Shown: positions 18,720-28,194, counted from the stretch's first letter. The stretch: 64,000 bases of DNA from Mariniphaga sp041684965 (GCA_041684965.1 JAWLGR010000022.1:17310-81309); one strand, 5' to 3'. The notes: generated by a model from the sequence alone, not told the origin. Made by a program: numbers and translations.

Positions 18720-19643
18720 ATGGAAAATTCACCGCTTACTTCAAGAAGAAACATCATCAAGTCACTTATGGTTCTTCCGGTATTGCCTGCAACTAATATT
18801 TACAACCTTTTTAAGGGCGAAAAAATAAATACCCTTGAATTGTCTCATAAATTAAAGCTTAGCTTAAATCTCTATTCTTTCAATAATCTGCTCATGAAAG
18901 GTGAAGTGAATTTATTTGATATGCTGGACTTTTGTGCCATATACAATTTTGATGCAATTGATCCAACGGGTTATTATTTTCCTGGTTATCCGGAACCCCC
19001 TGGTAAGGAGTTTATTAATGAATTTAAGCGAAAGTCCTTTCTGCTGGGGCTTGATATCAGTGGAACAGGTGTCCGGAACGATTTTGCAAATCCCAATCCT
19101 GCAGCACGTAAAGCTGATAAGCAAATGATTAAAAAGTGGATTGAAGCCGCTGCTATGCTGGGAATTCCCAATCTACGGATATTTGCAGGCACCCATTCAC
19201 ATCAAGGCTTTCATCGCGACCAGGTTTTTCAATGGATGGCCAGTGATATCAGGGAATGTTGTGAATATGGAAAACAGTTTGGAGTCATCATTGCACTTCA
19301 AAACCACAATGATTTTCTTTACACTGCTGCTGATGTAGAACGATTGTTTAATATGGTGAATTCTGATTGGCTGGGATTAAATCTTGACATAGGCAGCTAC
19401 CGGCAACAGAATGTTTATGAGGAAATTCAAAAAAATATTAAATATGCAGTAACATGGCAGATTAAAGAAAATGTATGGATTGACGGCAAGGAAATGCCGA
19501 CTGATTACTTTAAGCTCTTTGAAATTATCAAAAAAGCAGGTTACCGGGGATACTTGCCTCTGGAAACATTGGGCGCAGGAGATCCTTTTAAAAAAGTACC
19601 CATTCTGTTAAACAAGGTATTAACAGCTATACAAAACACTTAA
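18720..19643 (+). CDS. Exported sugar phosphate isomerase/epimerase-like TIM barrel
   Basis: The 307-residue protein of the xylose-isomerase-like TIM-barrel superfamily begins with a twin-arginine signal (SRRNIIKSLMVLP). This suggests a periplasmic enzyme. The barrel strands include NLRIFAGTHSHQ, IALQNHNDFL, LGLNLDIGSY and the late LPLETLGAG. The usual metal-binding Asp, His and Glu are plausible, although the strand-5 glutamate seems replaced by Gln. Relatives isomerise or epimerise keto-sugars or sugar acids; the substrate is unknown. A TTG at 18678 would start before the signal; the ATG at 18720 is preferred. The next gene starts at the base after its stop, so the two form an operon. Confidence 0.82.
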   Translation: MENSPLTSRRNIIKSLMVLPVLPATNIYNLFKGEKINTLELSHKLKLSLNLYSFNNLLMKGEVNLFDMLDFCAIYNFDAIDPTGYYFPGYPEPPGKEFINEFKRKSFLLGLDISGTGVRNDFANPNPAARKADKQMIKKWIEAAAMLGIPNLRIFAGTHSHQGFHRDQVFQWMASDIRECCEYGKQFGVIIALQNHNDFLYTAADVERLFNMVNSDWLGLNLDIGSYRQQNVYEEIQKNIKYAVTWQIKENVWIDGKEMPTDYFKLFEIIKKAGYRGYLPLETLGAGDPFKKVPILLNKVLTAIQNT

Positions 19644-20651
19644 ATGAATCAGGTTATTATACCTTTCATAAAAATGAAGTCTGAATTTAGACGGATTTTG
19701 ATAAAACATGGATTCTCAGAAATCAAAGCAGAAGCCTGTGCCCGTATCTTTGCTGAAAACAGTCTCGATGGAGTTTATTCCCATGGGGTATATCGCTTTC
19801 CTCGTTTTGTTAATTATATACAGAGAGGTTTTATAAACGCAGATGCCGAACCCATTCTAATACATTCCACAGGTGCCCTGGAACAATGGGATGGCCAGTT
19901 GGGGCCAGGACCTTTAAATGCGACCTATTGTACCGAAAGGGTTATGCATCTGGCAAAAGAGCATGGCATCGGATGCCTGGCCATTGCCAATACCAACCAT
20001 TGGATGCGTGGAGGTACATATGGATGGCAGGCAGCCAGAAATGGATTTGCCTTTATCGGCTGGACCAATACCGAGGCAAATATGCCAGCCTGGGGAGCCA
20101 AAGACAACCGGCTGGGAAACAACCCGCTGGTATTTGCTGTCCCTTATGGTAATGAAGCCATCGTACTTGATTTTGCCATGACTCAGTATTCATATGGAAA
20201 AATGGAAACTGCTCATCTTGAAAACGAAACACTTCCATATCCAGGTGGTTTTAATTCAGAAGGTAAACTTACAAATCAGCCTCATGAAATACTTGCTTCC
20301 CGCCATGCCTTACCTATTGGCTACTGGAAAGGTGCAGGATTATCGTTGCTGCTCGATATAATGGCAACTGTATTGTCAGCCGGTCTGTCTACTAGCCAGA
20401 TTAGCCAAAAAGAAGCCGAATACAGCGTTTCTCAGGTTTTTATTGCTTTTAACCTAAACGATCTCAGCAATTATCCAACAATAGAAAGTTCCATAAGTGC
20501 CATCATAGAAGACTTTAAAAATTCGACAAAGGATGTAAACCTGGACAAAATCAGATATCCTGGAGAACGGGTTTTAATTACCCGGGGAAAAAATCTTAAA
20601 CAAGGGATTGCGGTTGACAAGAAAGTTTGGAACGATATCCTGAGTTTATAA
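19644..20651 (+). CDS. YiaK/DlgD-like 2,3-diketogulonate reductase family (Ldh2) oxidoreductase
   Basis: The 335-residue protein belongs to the malate/L-lactate/ureidoglycolate (Ldh2) dehydrogenases, which are cytosolic NAD(P)H enzymes. It is close to E. coli YiaK (332 residues): YSHGVYRFPRF with His47, GALEQWDGQ, ANTNHWMRGGTYGWQAA and WGAKDNRLGNNPL are all shared in order. YiaK reduces 2,3-diketo-L-gulonate, so a role in ascorbate or uronate-derived sugar acid breakdown is a reasonable guess. The ATG follows directly after the stop of the isomerase gene, so the two are translationally coupled. The assigned reaction is by similarity only. Confidence 0.9.
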   Translation: MNQVIIPFIKMKSEFRRILIKHGFSEIKAEACARIFAENSLDGVYSHGVYRFPRFVNYIQRGFINADAEPILIHSTGALEQWDGQLGPGPLNATYCTERVMHLAKEHGIGCLAIANTNHWMRGGTYGWQAARNGFAFIGWTNTEANMPAWGAKDNRLGNNPLVFAVPYGNEAIVLDFAMTQYSYGKMETAHLENETLPYPGGFNSEGKLTNQPHEILASRHALPIGYWKGAGLSLLLDIMATVLSAGLSTSQISQKEAEYSVSQVFIAFNLNDLSNYPTIESSISAIIEDFKNSTKDVNLDKIRYPGERVLITRGKNLKQGIAVDKKVWNDILSL

Positions 20652-20769
20652 ATTTAGAATTAACCATCAGACAAGGTTCACCCGAATTTCAATTGCAGAT
20701 GATGAATAAAATAATGAGTTCCTTAAATTGCACTTAAAAAACTAGGTGGATATAAAAATTTACTTCTGG

Positions 20770-20777
20770 TAATTTTG
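20770..20777 (+). promoter_or_regulatory. Candidate -7 box (TAATTTTG) for the third MocA gene
   Basis: TAATTTTG fits TAnnTTTG but lacks a TTG at -33 spacing. If used, transcription would start near 20784 and leave a ~200-nt leader before the ATG at 20987. No riboswitch or strong hairpin is apparent in that leader or in the rest of 20652-20986. Confidence 0.33.
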
Positions 20778-20986
20778 CATCGGTTGTATAAGATTTGGCA
20801 TTTATGTAAAGAAGAACAACAAAAAAGGATACACAAACAGAAACTATTTTACTCAGAAAATATATTCCCTAAAAATTAACTTACTGCCGGCTTATTAATA
20901 TAAACCAATCCCCCATGTTTATTTCCTCAGAATTGAAATTCATTTACTAAATTGAGCCAATTAAAAAAAACCAATCAATAATTAAC

Positions 20987-22360
20987 ATGACACAAAGAAG
21001 AGACTTTATTAAGAAGAGCCTGGCTGGAACAGCAGGCCTAGCCATTGGAGGCATTGGTTTTAGTGCCAAATCATATGGTTCAATCCTGGGGTCAAATGAA
21101 AGAATAACAATGGCAGTTATTGGTATTCGGGGCCAGGGTAACGGTCATATCAGCAGGTGGTGCTCATTAAAAGACAACAGAAATGTATTTCTGAAAACAT
21201 TATGTGATGTAGATGAAAGTCTTTTTTTAGATCGGGTAAAGAAAGTACAAAATGAAACAGGTACTAAACCAATTACAGAATGGGATATGCGAAAGGTTTT
21301 TGAAGACCGGGAAATTGATGCAGTTTCCTTTGCAACGCCTAACCATTGGCATGCGCTGGGGACAATCTGGGCTACCCAGGCAGGGAAACATGTTTATGTT
21401 GAAAAACCATCGTGTCATAATGTTTTCGAAGGCCGTAAAATGATAGAAGCAGCCCGTAAATACAATGTACGCGTTCAGGCAGGTTTTCAGAACCGGTCTA
21501 TTACTAATGTAACAGAGGCTATGAAATTCCTCCATGATGGTGGCATTGGTGAAGTTTATCTGGCTAAAGGACTTTGCTACAAGCCAAGGGACTCATTTGG
21601 AATCTCAGCCGACAGCATGCCACCAAAAAACCTTCATTACGATATGTGGCTTGGACCTGCTCCATACCGGGCTTACAATGAGAAGCGCGGTCACTACAAC
21701 TGGCATTGGCATTGGGATACAGGAAACGGCGACACAGGCAACCAGGGCCCGCACCAATTTGATATTGCCCGCTGGGGTCTGAATAAAAATGAACATCCGG
21801 CAAGGATATATAGCACAGGTGGAATATATGGTATCTCTCCAAAGGAATGTTCCCAGGAAACACCCAATACCCAGACATCCTTGTTTACTTACAGCGATGG
21901 CAAAGTGCTGGAATTCGAAACCCGTGGCCGCTTTACAAATGGAGAATCGAGCCTTGACATTAAAATCGGCAACATGTTTTATGGAACAGATGGTTATCTG
22001 GAGTTAAATGGCAGCACCTGGAAAGCTTTCAGGCAAAGAGAAAAAGAACCATTTGCCAGCTCAGCTAAAGAAACATCAGAAGTTCCCATTGATCCAACTT
22101 TCAGAGCCGCACCTGGAGGGTCTGAACATTACGCTAATTTTATTGATGCAATACGATCGGGCAATAATTATGACTTAAATTGTGATATCCGTGAAGGGCA
22201 TTATTCCTCTGTGTTACCCATAATTGCTAATATATCGTACAGATTAAAAAGAGAGCTAAATTTTATGGGCGAGTATGAAAAGTTCGTTAATGACTCTGAG
22301 GCAGACACGATGCTTACGCGCAACTACAGAAAACCTTACGAAGTTGAGAATAATGTCTGA
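20987..22360 (+). CDS. Tat-exported Gfo/Idh/MocA family oxidoreductase
   Basis: The 457-residue protein has a twin-arginine signal (QRRDFIKKSLAGTAG), a Rossmann motif (GIRGQGNG, 46-53), TPNHWHALGTIWA (118-130) and EKP at 139-141, so the family lysine is present. HYNWHWHWDTGNGDTGNQGPHQ marks the substrate domain. It is most similar in this window to the minus-strand gene at 46871-48211, with shared HWHAL, YNWHW and GNQG segments. This separates the two from the 7-10 kb pair. It probably oxidises or reduces a sugar or glycoside in the periplasm with bound NAD(P). It lies downstream of the isomerase and YiaK-like genes but 335 nt away, so co-transcription is uncertain. Confidence 0.9.
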   Translation: MTQRRDFIKKSLAGTAGLAIGGIGFSAKSYGSILGSNERITMAVIGIRGQGNGHISRWCSLKDNRNVFLKTLCDVDESLFLDRVKKVQNETGTKPITEWDMRKVFEDREIDAVSFATPNHWHALGTIWATQAGKHVYVEKPSCHNVFEGRKMIEAARKYNVRVQAGFQNRSITNVTEAMKFLHDGGIGEVYLAKGLCYKPRDSFGISADSMPPKNLHYDMWLGPAPYRAYNEKRGHYNWHWHWDTGNGDTGNQGPHQFDIARWGLNKNEHPARIYSTGGIYGISPKECSQETPNTQTSLFTYSDGKVLEFETRGRFTNGESSLDIKIGNMFYGTDGYLELNGSTWKAFRQREKEPFASSAKETSEVPIDPTFRAAPGGSEHYANFIDAIRSGNNYDLNCDIREGHYSSVLPIIANISYRLKRELNFMGEYEKFVNDSEADTMLTRNYRKPYEVENNV

Positions 22361-22580
22361 AGTGTTATTTTAATATTTATGAGAACATTTCCGGAAGAAG
22401 ATATAGCATTTTTATTTCCAACATGGCAGAAAAAAATGTTTCCCTTTGTTCTGGTAATTGTGTTGTCTTTATACCCTAACCTGTGAATTCTTTCCACGCC
22501 AGCTCCATATTTTCAGTTATAAAAAACCATTGCATTTTATCACCAGCAGGTAGTTAATCATCTAATATATACCAAGAAAA

Positions 22581-22692
22581 ATCCCGGGGTCACTACCCCG
22601 GGATCAAAACTAAACCTAACTAAACCAAACTTATGAAAAAACAGCAAATTGTTATCTTAAATTCTTTCAAACAACAAACTCTAAATGTTTAA
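22581..22692 (+). other. GC-rich hairpin plus a 19-codon leader-like ORF; possible remnant of a SusC locus
   Basis: A perfect 10-bp hairpin (ATCCCGGGGT, 4-nt loop, ACCCCGGGAT; 22581-22604) is followed by an A/C-rich stretch of AACTAAAC/AACCTAAC type and a 19-codon ORF starting ATGAAAAAACAGCAA at 22633. A/C-rich leaders of this kind before ATGAAAAAA are common ahead of SusC-like TonB transporter genes in Bacteroidota, but here no gene follows. On the minus strand the hairpin is followed by TTTTTC and could be a terminator, though no minus-strand gene is upstream. The remnant interpretation is inference. Nothing else was found in 22361-22939. Confidence 0.35.
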
Positions 22693-22939
22693 TTGTTTTC
22701 ATGACTATTAAAGTAATATCAATTTGCATGCCAAAATACTTCCATCCTTCTTAATAATTTTGTGAAAATTGTGGCTACTTTATCTTCTGCTCTCTTTAAC
22801 AGCATGTTATGTCCAATATAGATTCTTTATATCTAATCAGGCTAATAAGAATTGAAAAGTCCGAATTGGTAGATTTATTCACAGTAAAGTGTTTATTCCA
22901 AATCCGGTCTTACACAATCTCCCAATCCTAAAAATTAGA

Positions 22940-22947
22940 TATCTTTG
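22940..22947 (+). promoter_or_regulatory. Candidate -7 box (TATCTTTG) for lepA
   Basis: TATCTTTG matches TAnnTTTG and ends 46 nt before the lepA ATG. No TTG is at the standard -33 spacing. Confidence 0.42.
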
Positions 22948-22993
22948 CTGAAAAAATCCGGATAAAGGACATAATAAAGAAGGAAGTAAATAA

Positions 22994-24781
22994 ATGAACA
23001 GAATACGCAATTTTTGCATCATTGCACATATAGACCATGGAAAAAGCACCCTTGCCGACAGAATGCTGGTCTTTACAAAAACAGTAGGTGAACGTGAAAT
23101 GCGGGATCAGGTGCTGGATAGTATGGATCTGGAACAGGAAAGGGGAATTACCATTAAAAGTCATGCTATCCAAATGGATTATGAACACGATGGTCAGCTA
23201 TATAAACTAAATCTAATTGATACCCCCGGACATGTTGATTTTTCATATGAAGTATCACGTTCAATTGCTGCCTGCGAGGGAGCATTGCTGATTATTGATG
23301 CTACACAAGGCATTCAGGCCCAAACAATATCAAATCTTTACCTGGCTCTTGAACATGATCTTGAGATAATCCCTATACTCAATAAAATGGACCTGCCCAA
23401 TGCTTTGCCTGAAGTGGTAGAGGATCAAATTATTGATTTAATCGGATGCGATCGGGAAGATATAATTCATGCAAGCGGCAAAACCGGCATGGGTGTGGAA
23501 GCTATTCTGGAAAAAATTATTGAAAAAATCCCATCTCCCTCAGGAACTCCGGAAGCACCTTTGCAGGCGCTTATCTTCGACTCGATTTTTAACTCCTTCA
23601 GGGGAGTTATTGCCTACTTTAAAATTGTGAATGGAGAAATCAAAACAAAGGACCTGGTAAAATTTGTTGCCACGGGTAAACAGTACAATGCCGATGAAAT
23701 TGGGGTTTTAAAACTCGGCATGGTTCCCCGCGATAAACTGTCGGCCGGAGACGTTGGGTATATAATCTCAGGTATTAAAACTGCCAAGGAAGTTAAAGTA
23801 GGTGATACCATTACTCATGTAAGCAATCCCTGCGAAAAAGCAATTTCGGGATTTGAAGAAGTTAAGCCTATGGTTTTTGCAGGTATCTATCCGGTTGATG
23901 CCGATGATTACGAAGATTTGCGCAATGCTATGGATAAACTGCAGCTAAACGATGCCTCCCTCACTTTCGAGCCTGAATCGTCCGCAGCCCTTGGGTTTGG
24001 ATTTCGTTGCGGATTCCTGGGATTGCTGCATATGGAAATCATCCAGGAACGACTGGAGCGGGAGTACGACATGAATGTTATTACCACTGTTCCCAACGTT
24101 TCCTACAACATTCTTCTAAATAACGGAACAACTGAAAAAGTATATAATCCTTCCGGCCTGCCTAGTCCTGCTCTTATAGACACCATAGAAGAACCTTTTA
24201 TCAGGGCCAGTATTATAACTGCATCCGAATTTATAGGGCCGGTAATGAACCTTTGTCTGGATAAAAGAGGTGTATTAATTAGCCAGAATTATCTGACCGC
24301 CGAACGCGCTGAACTGGTTTTCAACCTGCCCTTAGGGGAAATTGTTTTTGACTTCTACGATAAATTGAAAAGTATATCCCGTGGATATGCATCTTTTGAT
24401 TACCACATGAGCGGGTATAAACCTGCGAAACTGGTAAGGCTCGACATATTACTTAATGGTGAGATGGTAGATGCCCTGTCTACACTTACACATTTTGATA
24501 ATGCCTATCCATTTGGCCGGCGTATGTGTGAGAAACTTAAAGAACTGATTCCCCGCCAGCAATTCGATATCGCCATTCAGGCTGCCATAGGTTCAAAAAT
24601 AATTGCCAGGGAGACTATTAAAGCCATGCGAAAAGATGTTACTGCCAAATGTTACGGTGGTGACATCACCCGGAAGCGAAAACTATTAGAGAAACAGAAA
24701 AAAGGAAAGAAACGTATGAAGCAGGTAGGAAATGTGGAAGTACCTCAAAATGCTTTTCTGGCAGTGTTAAAGCTGGATTAA
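22994..24781 (+). CDS. lepA: Translation elongation factor 4 (LepA)
   Basis: The 595-residue ribosome-associated GTPase is related to EF-G and acts during translation under ionic or cold stress and in initiation or 30S biogenesis. The G1 motif AHIDHGKST is at 11-19. RGITIKS, DTPGHVDF and NKMDLPNA follow as G2-G4. EF-G-like domains II, III and V come next, and the LepA-specific C-terminal domain ends in KCYGGDITRKRKLLEKQKKGKKRMK. The length is typical. It is monocistronic and convergent with the rprY gene. Confidence 0.97.
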   Translation: MNRIRNFCIIAHIDHGKSTLADRMLVFTKTVGEREMRDQVLDSMDLEQERGITIKSHAIQMDYEHDGQLYKLNLIDTPGHVDFSYEVSRSIAACEGALLIIDATQGIQAQTISNLYLALEHDLEIIPILNKMDLPNALPEVVEDQIIDLIGCDREDIIHASGKTGMGVEAILEKIIEKIPSPSGTPEAPLQALIFDSIFNSFRGVIAYFKIVNGEIKTKDLVKFVATGKQYNADEIGVLKLGMVPRDKLSAGDVGYIISGIKTAKEVKVGDTITHVSNPCEKAISGFEEVKPMVFAGIYPVDADDYEDLRNAMDKLQLNDASLTFEPESSAALGFGFRCGFLGLLHMEIIQERLEREYDMNVITTVPNVSYNILLNNGTTEKVYNPSGLPSPALIDTIEEPFIRASIITASEFIGPVMNLCLDKRGVLISQNYLTAERAELVFNLPLGEIVFDFYDKLKSISRGYASFDYHMSGYKPAKLVRLDILLNGEMVDALSTLTHFDNAYPFGRRMCEKLKELIPRQQFDIAIQAAIGSKIIARETIKAMRKDVTAKCYGGDITRKRKLLEKQKKGKKRMKQVGNVEVPQNAFLAVLKLD

Positions 24782-24796
24782 AAAGAATCTAAAATC

Positions 24797-24826
24797 ATCC
24801 GGATTCCCGATTAAAAAAATCCGGAT
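24797..24826. terminator. Weak hairpin between convergent lepA and rprY
   Basis: ATCCGGATT pairs with AATCCGGAT over 9 bp around a 12-nt A-rich loop. There is no clean T-run on either side, so termination is plausible only from its position between convergent genes. Confidence 0.45.
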
Positions 24827-24833
24827 TATGTCT

Positions 24834-25523
24834 TTACATGATTAATTTATACCCTTTACCGTGGACATTGATTATTTCCACTGATGGTTCATCTTTAAGG
24901 TGTTTCCTCAATTTGGTAATATATACATCCATGCTCCTGGCATTAAAATAGTTATCGTCAATCCAGATTGATTTCAGAGCATAATTCCGTTCCAGCACCT
25001 TATTTGCATTCTGGCACAGCAACTTCAGCAAGTCTGACTCTTTAGTGGTAAGCTTCACTGAATTTTCACCGTCGGTAAGAGTTTGCTTGCGTGTATCAAA
25101 TGTATATTTCCCGAGGTTATATATCGGTTCTGATGCAGCCTGTGATTCCTGTGAAGTACGCCGGAGTATTGCTTCTATTCTGAATATTAGCTCCTCCATA
25201 CTAAAGGGTTTGGTAATATAATCGTCGGCTCCAAGCTTGAAACCCTCAATTACATCGTCTTTAAGGTTTTTGGCAGTAAGGAATATGATCGGAATATCGG
25301 AGTTGACAGCCCGGATATCTTTTGCCAGTGAAAACCCGTCTTTTCTGGGCATCATGATATCAAGGATGCAGATATCGTAATGCGCTTTCATAAATCCTTT
25401 ATAAGCAACCTCACCATCAGGGTAAAGGTCGGCTTCAAATCCTTTGGCCACCAGGTATTCCTTAAGCAACAAGCCCAGGTTTTCATCATCCTCTGCTAAA
25501 AGTAATTTTATTTTTTGTTCCAT
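24834..25523 (-). CDS. rprY: OmpR/PhoB-type response regulator (RprY-like)
   Basis: The 229-residue DNA-binding response regulator has an N-terminal receiver domain with the acidic pair near 11-12 (EDDENLG), the phospho-acceptor Asp55 (ILDIMMPRKDG), a Thr/Lys switch (FLTAKN, TKPF), and a C-terminal winged helix (SMDVYITKLRKHLKD ... INVHGKGYKLIM). It is paired with the upstream histidine kinase gene, whose 3' end it overlaps by 38 nt, so the pair is translationally linked. The arrangement and sequence resemble Bacteroides RprX/RprY. The regulon cannot be deduced here. Confidence 0.9.
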   Translation of the reverse strand: MEQKIKLLLAEDDENLGLLLKEYLVAKGFEADLYPDGEVAYKGFMKAHYDICILDIMMPRKDGFSLAKDIRAVNSDIPIIFLTAKNLKDDVIEGFKLGADDYITKPFSMEELIFRIEAILRRTSQESQAASEPIYNLGKYTFDTRKQTLTDGENSVKLTTKESDLLKLLCQNANKVLERNYALKSIWIDDNYFNARSMDVYITKLRKHLKDEPSVEIINVHGKGYKLIM

Positions 25524-27078
25524 GTTCTTTTTTTATTTTAGGTAGCAATATACTAAACTTTGTACCTTTATTCACAGCACTGTCCACTTTAATTTTCCCA
25601 TTGTGCATTTCAACAATTTTTTTTACATAACTCAAACCCAGCCCGAATCCCTTTACATCATGTACATTTCCGGTTGGTACACGGTAGAACCGATCAAAGA
25701 TTTGCGTATGATACTCCTTAGCAATTCCAATGCCATTATCTTTAACAGCTATAACAACATGATCGTTTTTACTGAAAGTAGATATTGTTATTTCCGGTTG
25801 CCCATTACTGTATTTAACTGCATTATCGAGCAGGTTAAACACTACATTGGTTAAATGCACCTCATCCCCTTTCACAACTGAATCTTCAGCATTTAAATCT
25901 GCATGCAAAATTCCGTTTTTATTTTTAATACGTAATTCAAAATTATGTACTACTGTTTGCAGGGTGCTGTTTACATCGAATTCCTTAAATTTAAGTTTGA
26001 GCCGTCCTTCATTAAAAACTGCCATTTGCAATACCTTTTCTACCTGAAAACTTAGGCGCTTGCTTTCCTGATTGATAACCTTTGATATGTGTTCTATTGT
26101 TTTGGGTGTATTTGTTATGCTGCCATCTTCGAGCATCTGGCTGGCAAGAGAGATGGTTGAAATGGGTGTTTTCAGCTCGTGGGTCATATTGTTTATGAAG
26201 TCATTCTTAATCATAGAAAGCTTTTTCTGCCTGAAAATAACCATAATCGCATAGGCAAAGATAGCCACAAGCAAACCCGTCAAAATAATGGTGGGAATAA
26301 TCGTAAACCCAGTTGCACGAAGAAGATAACCAGTACGGTTTGGGAAATATACATAAAGATAATTGGGCTGCTGACCATTAAAATCGTATGGGAATAACAA
26401 ACTGTAATATTCTTTTTTCCTGGATGGGTTATAGTCGGGGCTACCAAGTATGAAGCTATCCTGCCCCTGATTGGCTGAACGGACTGCATATTTGTATTCC
26501 AGGTCAATCCCAAAACCCTCAAAAATAGCAGCCATTTCATCAACGAGAAAAGCTGAATCGATTCTTTCTCTCAGGGGTCGGCCTTCAAGATAAAGAATTT
26601 CATAATTTCTCCAGTCAATATCATTCAGCCACTTTTCTCTCCGCCGCTCCTGTTCAAGATTGAATTCATGAAGTTTTTCGAACGAGGTGAAATTACTGGG
26701 GTGATTATGCAGAGCTTGCATTGAATCTACAAAAATTACCTCGTATTCTTCCTGAAAATTTCCATACATATTCTTTTCTGAGTAGCGAAAACGGAAACTT
26801 CCACTGATAGCACCGGATCCCTGTCGCGGAAATATGTTTAAATTGCCAGGATTTGTCGGCTCTGGTAAACGGCCCAGACGTACACTTTCTCGCGCCAGTT
26901 TCTCTTCTTCTAATTCAAGGTATTCAACCAGGCGCTTAAGCCCGCTGCTAACCACTTGATCAAACTGCTCCTCCCTAATGTCAGAAGCAGTTTTTATGAG
27001 ATTGGTCTGAATCAGAATTAAACCCGATAGCACCAAAGCCATTAATACGATTAATGTCACCAACATTTTTCTGCTCAT
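25486..27078 (-). CDS. rprX: Sensor histidine kinase (RprX-like)
   Basis: The 530-residue inner-membrane kinase has membrane helices at about 5-27 and 255-282 enclosing a ~225-residue periplasmic sensor region with no recognisable named domain. The phospho-acceptor is His300 in NMTHELKTPIS. The ATP-binding N, G1 and G2 boxes follow: NLLDNAVKYS, VKDNGIGI and GFGLGLSYVKKI. It phosphorylates the response regulator encoded directly downstream. The 3' end overlaps the regulator by 38 nt, with a basic tail (KKEHGTKNKITFSRG) encoded in the overlap. The stimulus is unknown. Confidence 0.9.
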   Translation of the reverse strand: MSRKMLVTLIVLMALVLSGLILIQTNLIKTASDIREEQFDQVVSSGLKRLVEYLELEEEKLARESVRLGRLPEPTNPGNLNIFPRQGSGAISGSFRFRYSEKNMYGNFQEEYEVIFVDSMQALHNHPSNFTSFEKLHEFNLEQERRREKWLNDIDWRNYEILYLEGRPLRERIDSAFLVDEMAAIFEGFGIDLEYKYAVRSANQGQDSFILGSPDYNPSRKKEYYSLLFPYDFNGQQPNYLYVYFPNRTGYLLRATGFTIIPTIILTGLLVAIFAYAIMVIFRQKKLSMIKNDFINNMTHELKTPISTISLASQMLEDGSITNTPKTIEHISKVINQESKRLSFQVEKVLQMAVFNEGRLKLKFKEFDVNSTLQTVVHNFELRIKNKNGILHADLNAEDSVVKGDEVHLTNVVFNLLDNAVKYSNGQPEITISTFSKNDHVVIAVKDNGIGIAKEYHTQIFDRFYRVPTGNVHDVKGFGLGLSYVKKIVEMHNGKIKVDSAVNKGTKFSILLPKIKKEHGTKNKITFSRG

Positions 27079-27199
27079 GCAACAAAGATAATTTTAAAGA
27101 AAAGTTGCAGAAATCCTGCTTAACATTATTTAACTCCCTACCTTGCTATGTAATAATTATTAACCTCCGGAAAATACGTTACATAAATAAATATTTATC

Positions 27200-27772
27200 T
27201 TACAGATTTTCAGTTATGTATTTTTCAATAATTAAAGGAAAATATTTATACTCCAGTTCATGTACTTTTCGAGCAATATCTTCGGGTGAATCATCTGGCA
27301 AGACAGTGCATTTTGCCTGAAAAATCAATTTCCCCTCATCATAATTTTTATTTACAATATGAATGGAAATACCTGTCTCGGCTTCCTGGCTATCAACTAC
27401 CGCCTGATGAACCTTCATTCCATACATTCCTTTACCTCCGAATTTAGGAAGCAGGGCAGGATGAATATTTATTATAGGGAATGTTTCGATCAGATTTTCC
27501 GGTACCAGCCATAAAAATCCCGCCAGGACAATCAAATCAACCTTTCGTTTTTTTAATTCCTCCAACATTTCATCTGTTTCGAAAAATTGTTGCCGGTTAA
27601 AGGTAAAAGTTTCAACTCCCATATCTGTGGCCCGCTTCAGCGCATAAGCCTTCGGATTGTTACTCCACAGTGAATCAACCCTTATTTGTTTATTCTGAGC
27701 GAAATATTGAATAATTGCCTGTGCATTTGTACCCGATCCCGAAGCGAATACAGCTATTTTCTTAACATTCAT
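27200..27772 (-). CDS. purN: Phosphoribosylglycinamide formyltransferase
   Basis: From the ATG at 27772 this 190-residue cytosolic enzyme transfers the formyl group of 10-formyl-tetrahydrofolate to glycinamide ribonucleotide, the third step of purine synthesis. The phosphate loop FASGSGTNAQ is at the N-terminus. The folate/catalytic region LAGFLWLVPENLI and INIHPALLPKFGGKGMYG contains the catalytic Asn-His pair, and the catalytic Asp region is NYDEGKLIFQ. An upstream TTG at 27817 would add 15 residues before the first strand and is unlikely. It lies divergent from acpP. purM is in this window but 15 kb away. Confidence 0.95.
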   Translation of the reverse strand: MNVKKIAVFASGSGTNAQAIIQYFAQNKQIRVDSLWSNNPKAYALKRATDMGVETFTFNRQQFFETDEMLEELKKRKVDLIVLAGFLWLVPENLIETFPIINIHPALLPKFGGKGMYGMKVHQAVVDSQEAETGISIHIVNKNYDEGKLIFQAKCTVLPDDSPEDIARKVHELEYKYFPLIIEKYITENL

Positions 27773-27957
27773 TTTATATTGTTTTAATACAATGGAACAT
27801 TTGAATAATATATTCAAATTTAGAAGATTACTGCAGCATTATCTTTCATTCAGGCTATCTTTTTTATAATTTTTCTTTGAAATATAAATTGTAAATGTAT
27901 TACTTTGCAGCGAATTATTTAAAAACTCAAATTAGTATTAACTAAAATTTTAGAATT

Positions 27958-28194
27958 ATGTCTGACGTTGCAGCAAAAGTAAAAGCAATTATTGTCGATA
28001 AACTGGGAGTAGACGAAAGTGAAGTTACCAATGAAGCATCATTCACCAATGATTTGGGAGCCGATTCACTTGACACTGTAGAGCTGATAATGGAATTTGA
28101 AAAAGAATTTGATTTAGCTATACCGGACGATCAGGCTGAAAAGATTTCTACCGTAGGGGAAGCAATTGCACACATTGAAGCAGCCGTAAAATAA
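27958..28194 (+). CDS. acpP: Acyl carrier protein
   Basis: The 78-residue acidic carrier holds the growing fatty acid on a phosphopantetheine arm attached to Ser37 in the motif GADSLDTVEL. Four helices and the typical length are evident. It is followed after 16 nt by fabF and then rnc, the classic order acpP-fabF-rnc, so these three form an operon for fatty acid synthesis plus RNase III. The upstream region has a near-consensus TACTTTG box near 27900, one base short of TAnnTTTG. Confidence 0.97.
   Translation: MSDVAAKVKAIIVDKLGVDESEVTNEASFTNDLGADSLDTVELIMEFEKEFDLAIPDDQAEKISTVGEAIAHIEAAVK

Noticed and set aside
22581..22604. GC hairpin as terminator of the MocA gene at 20987
   Set aside because: It lies 220 nt after the stop and has a T-run only on the minus strand.
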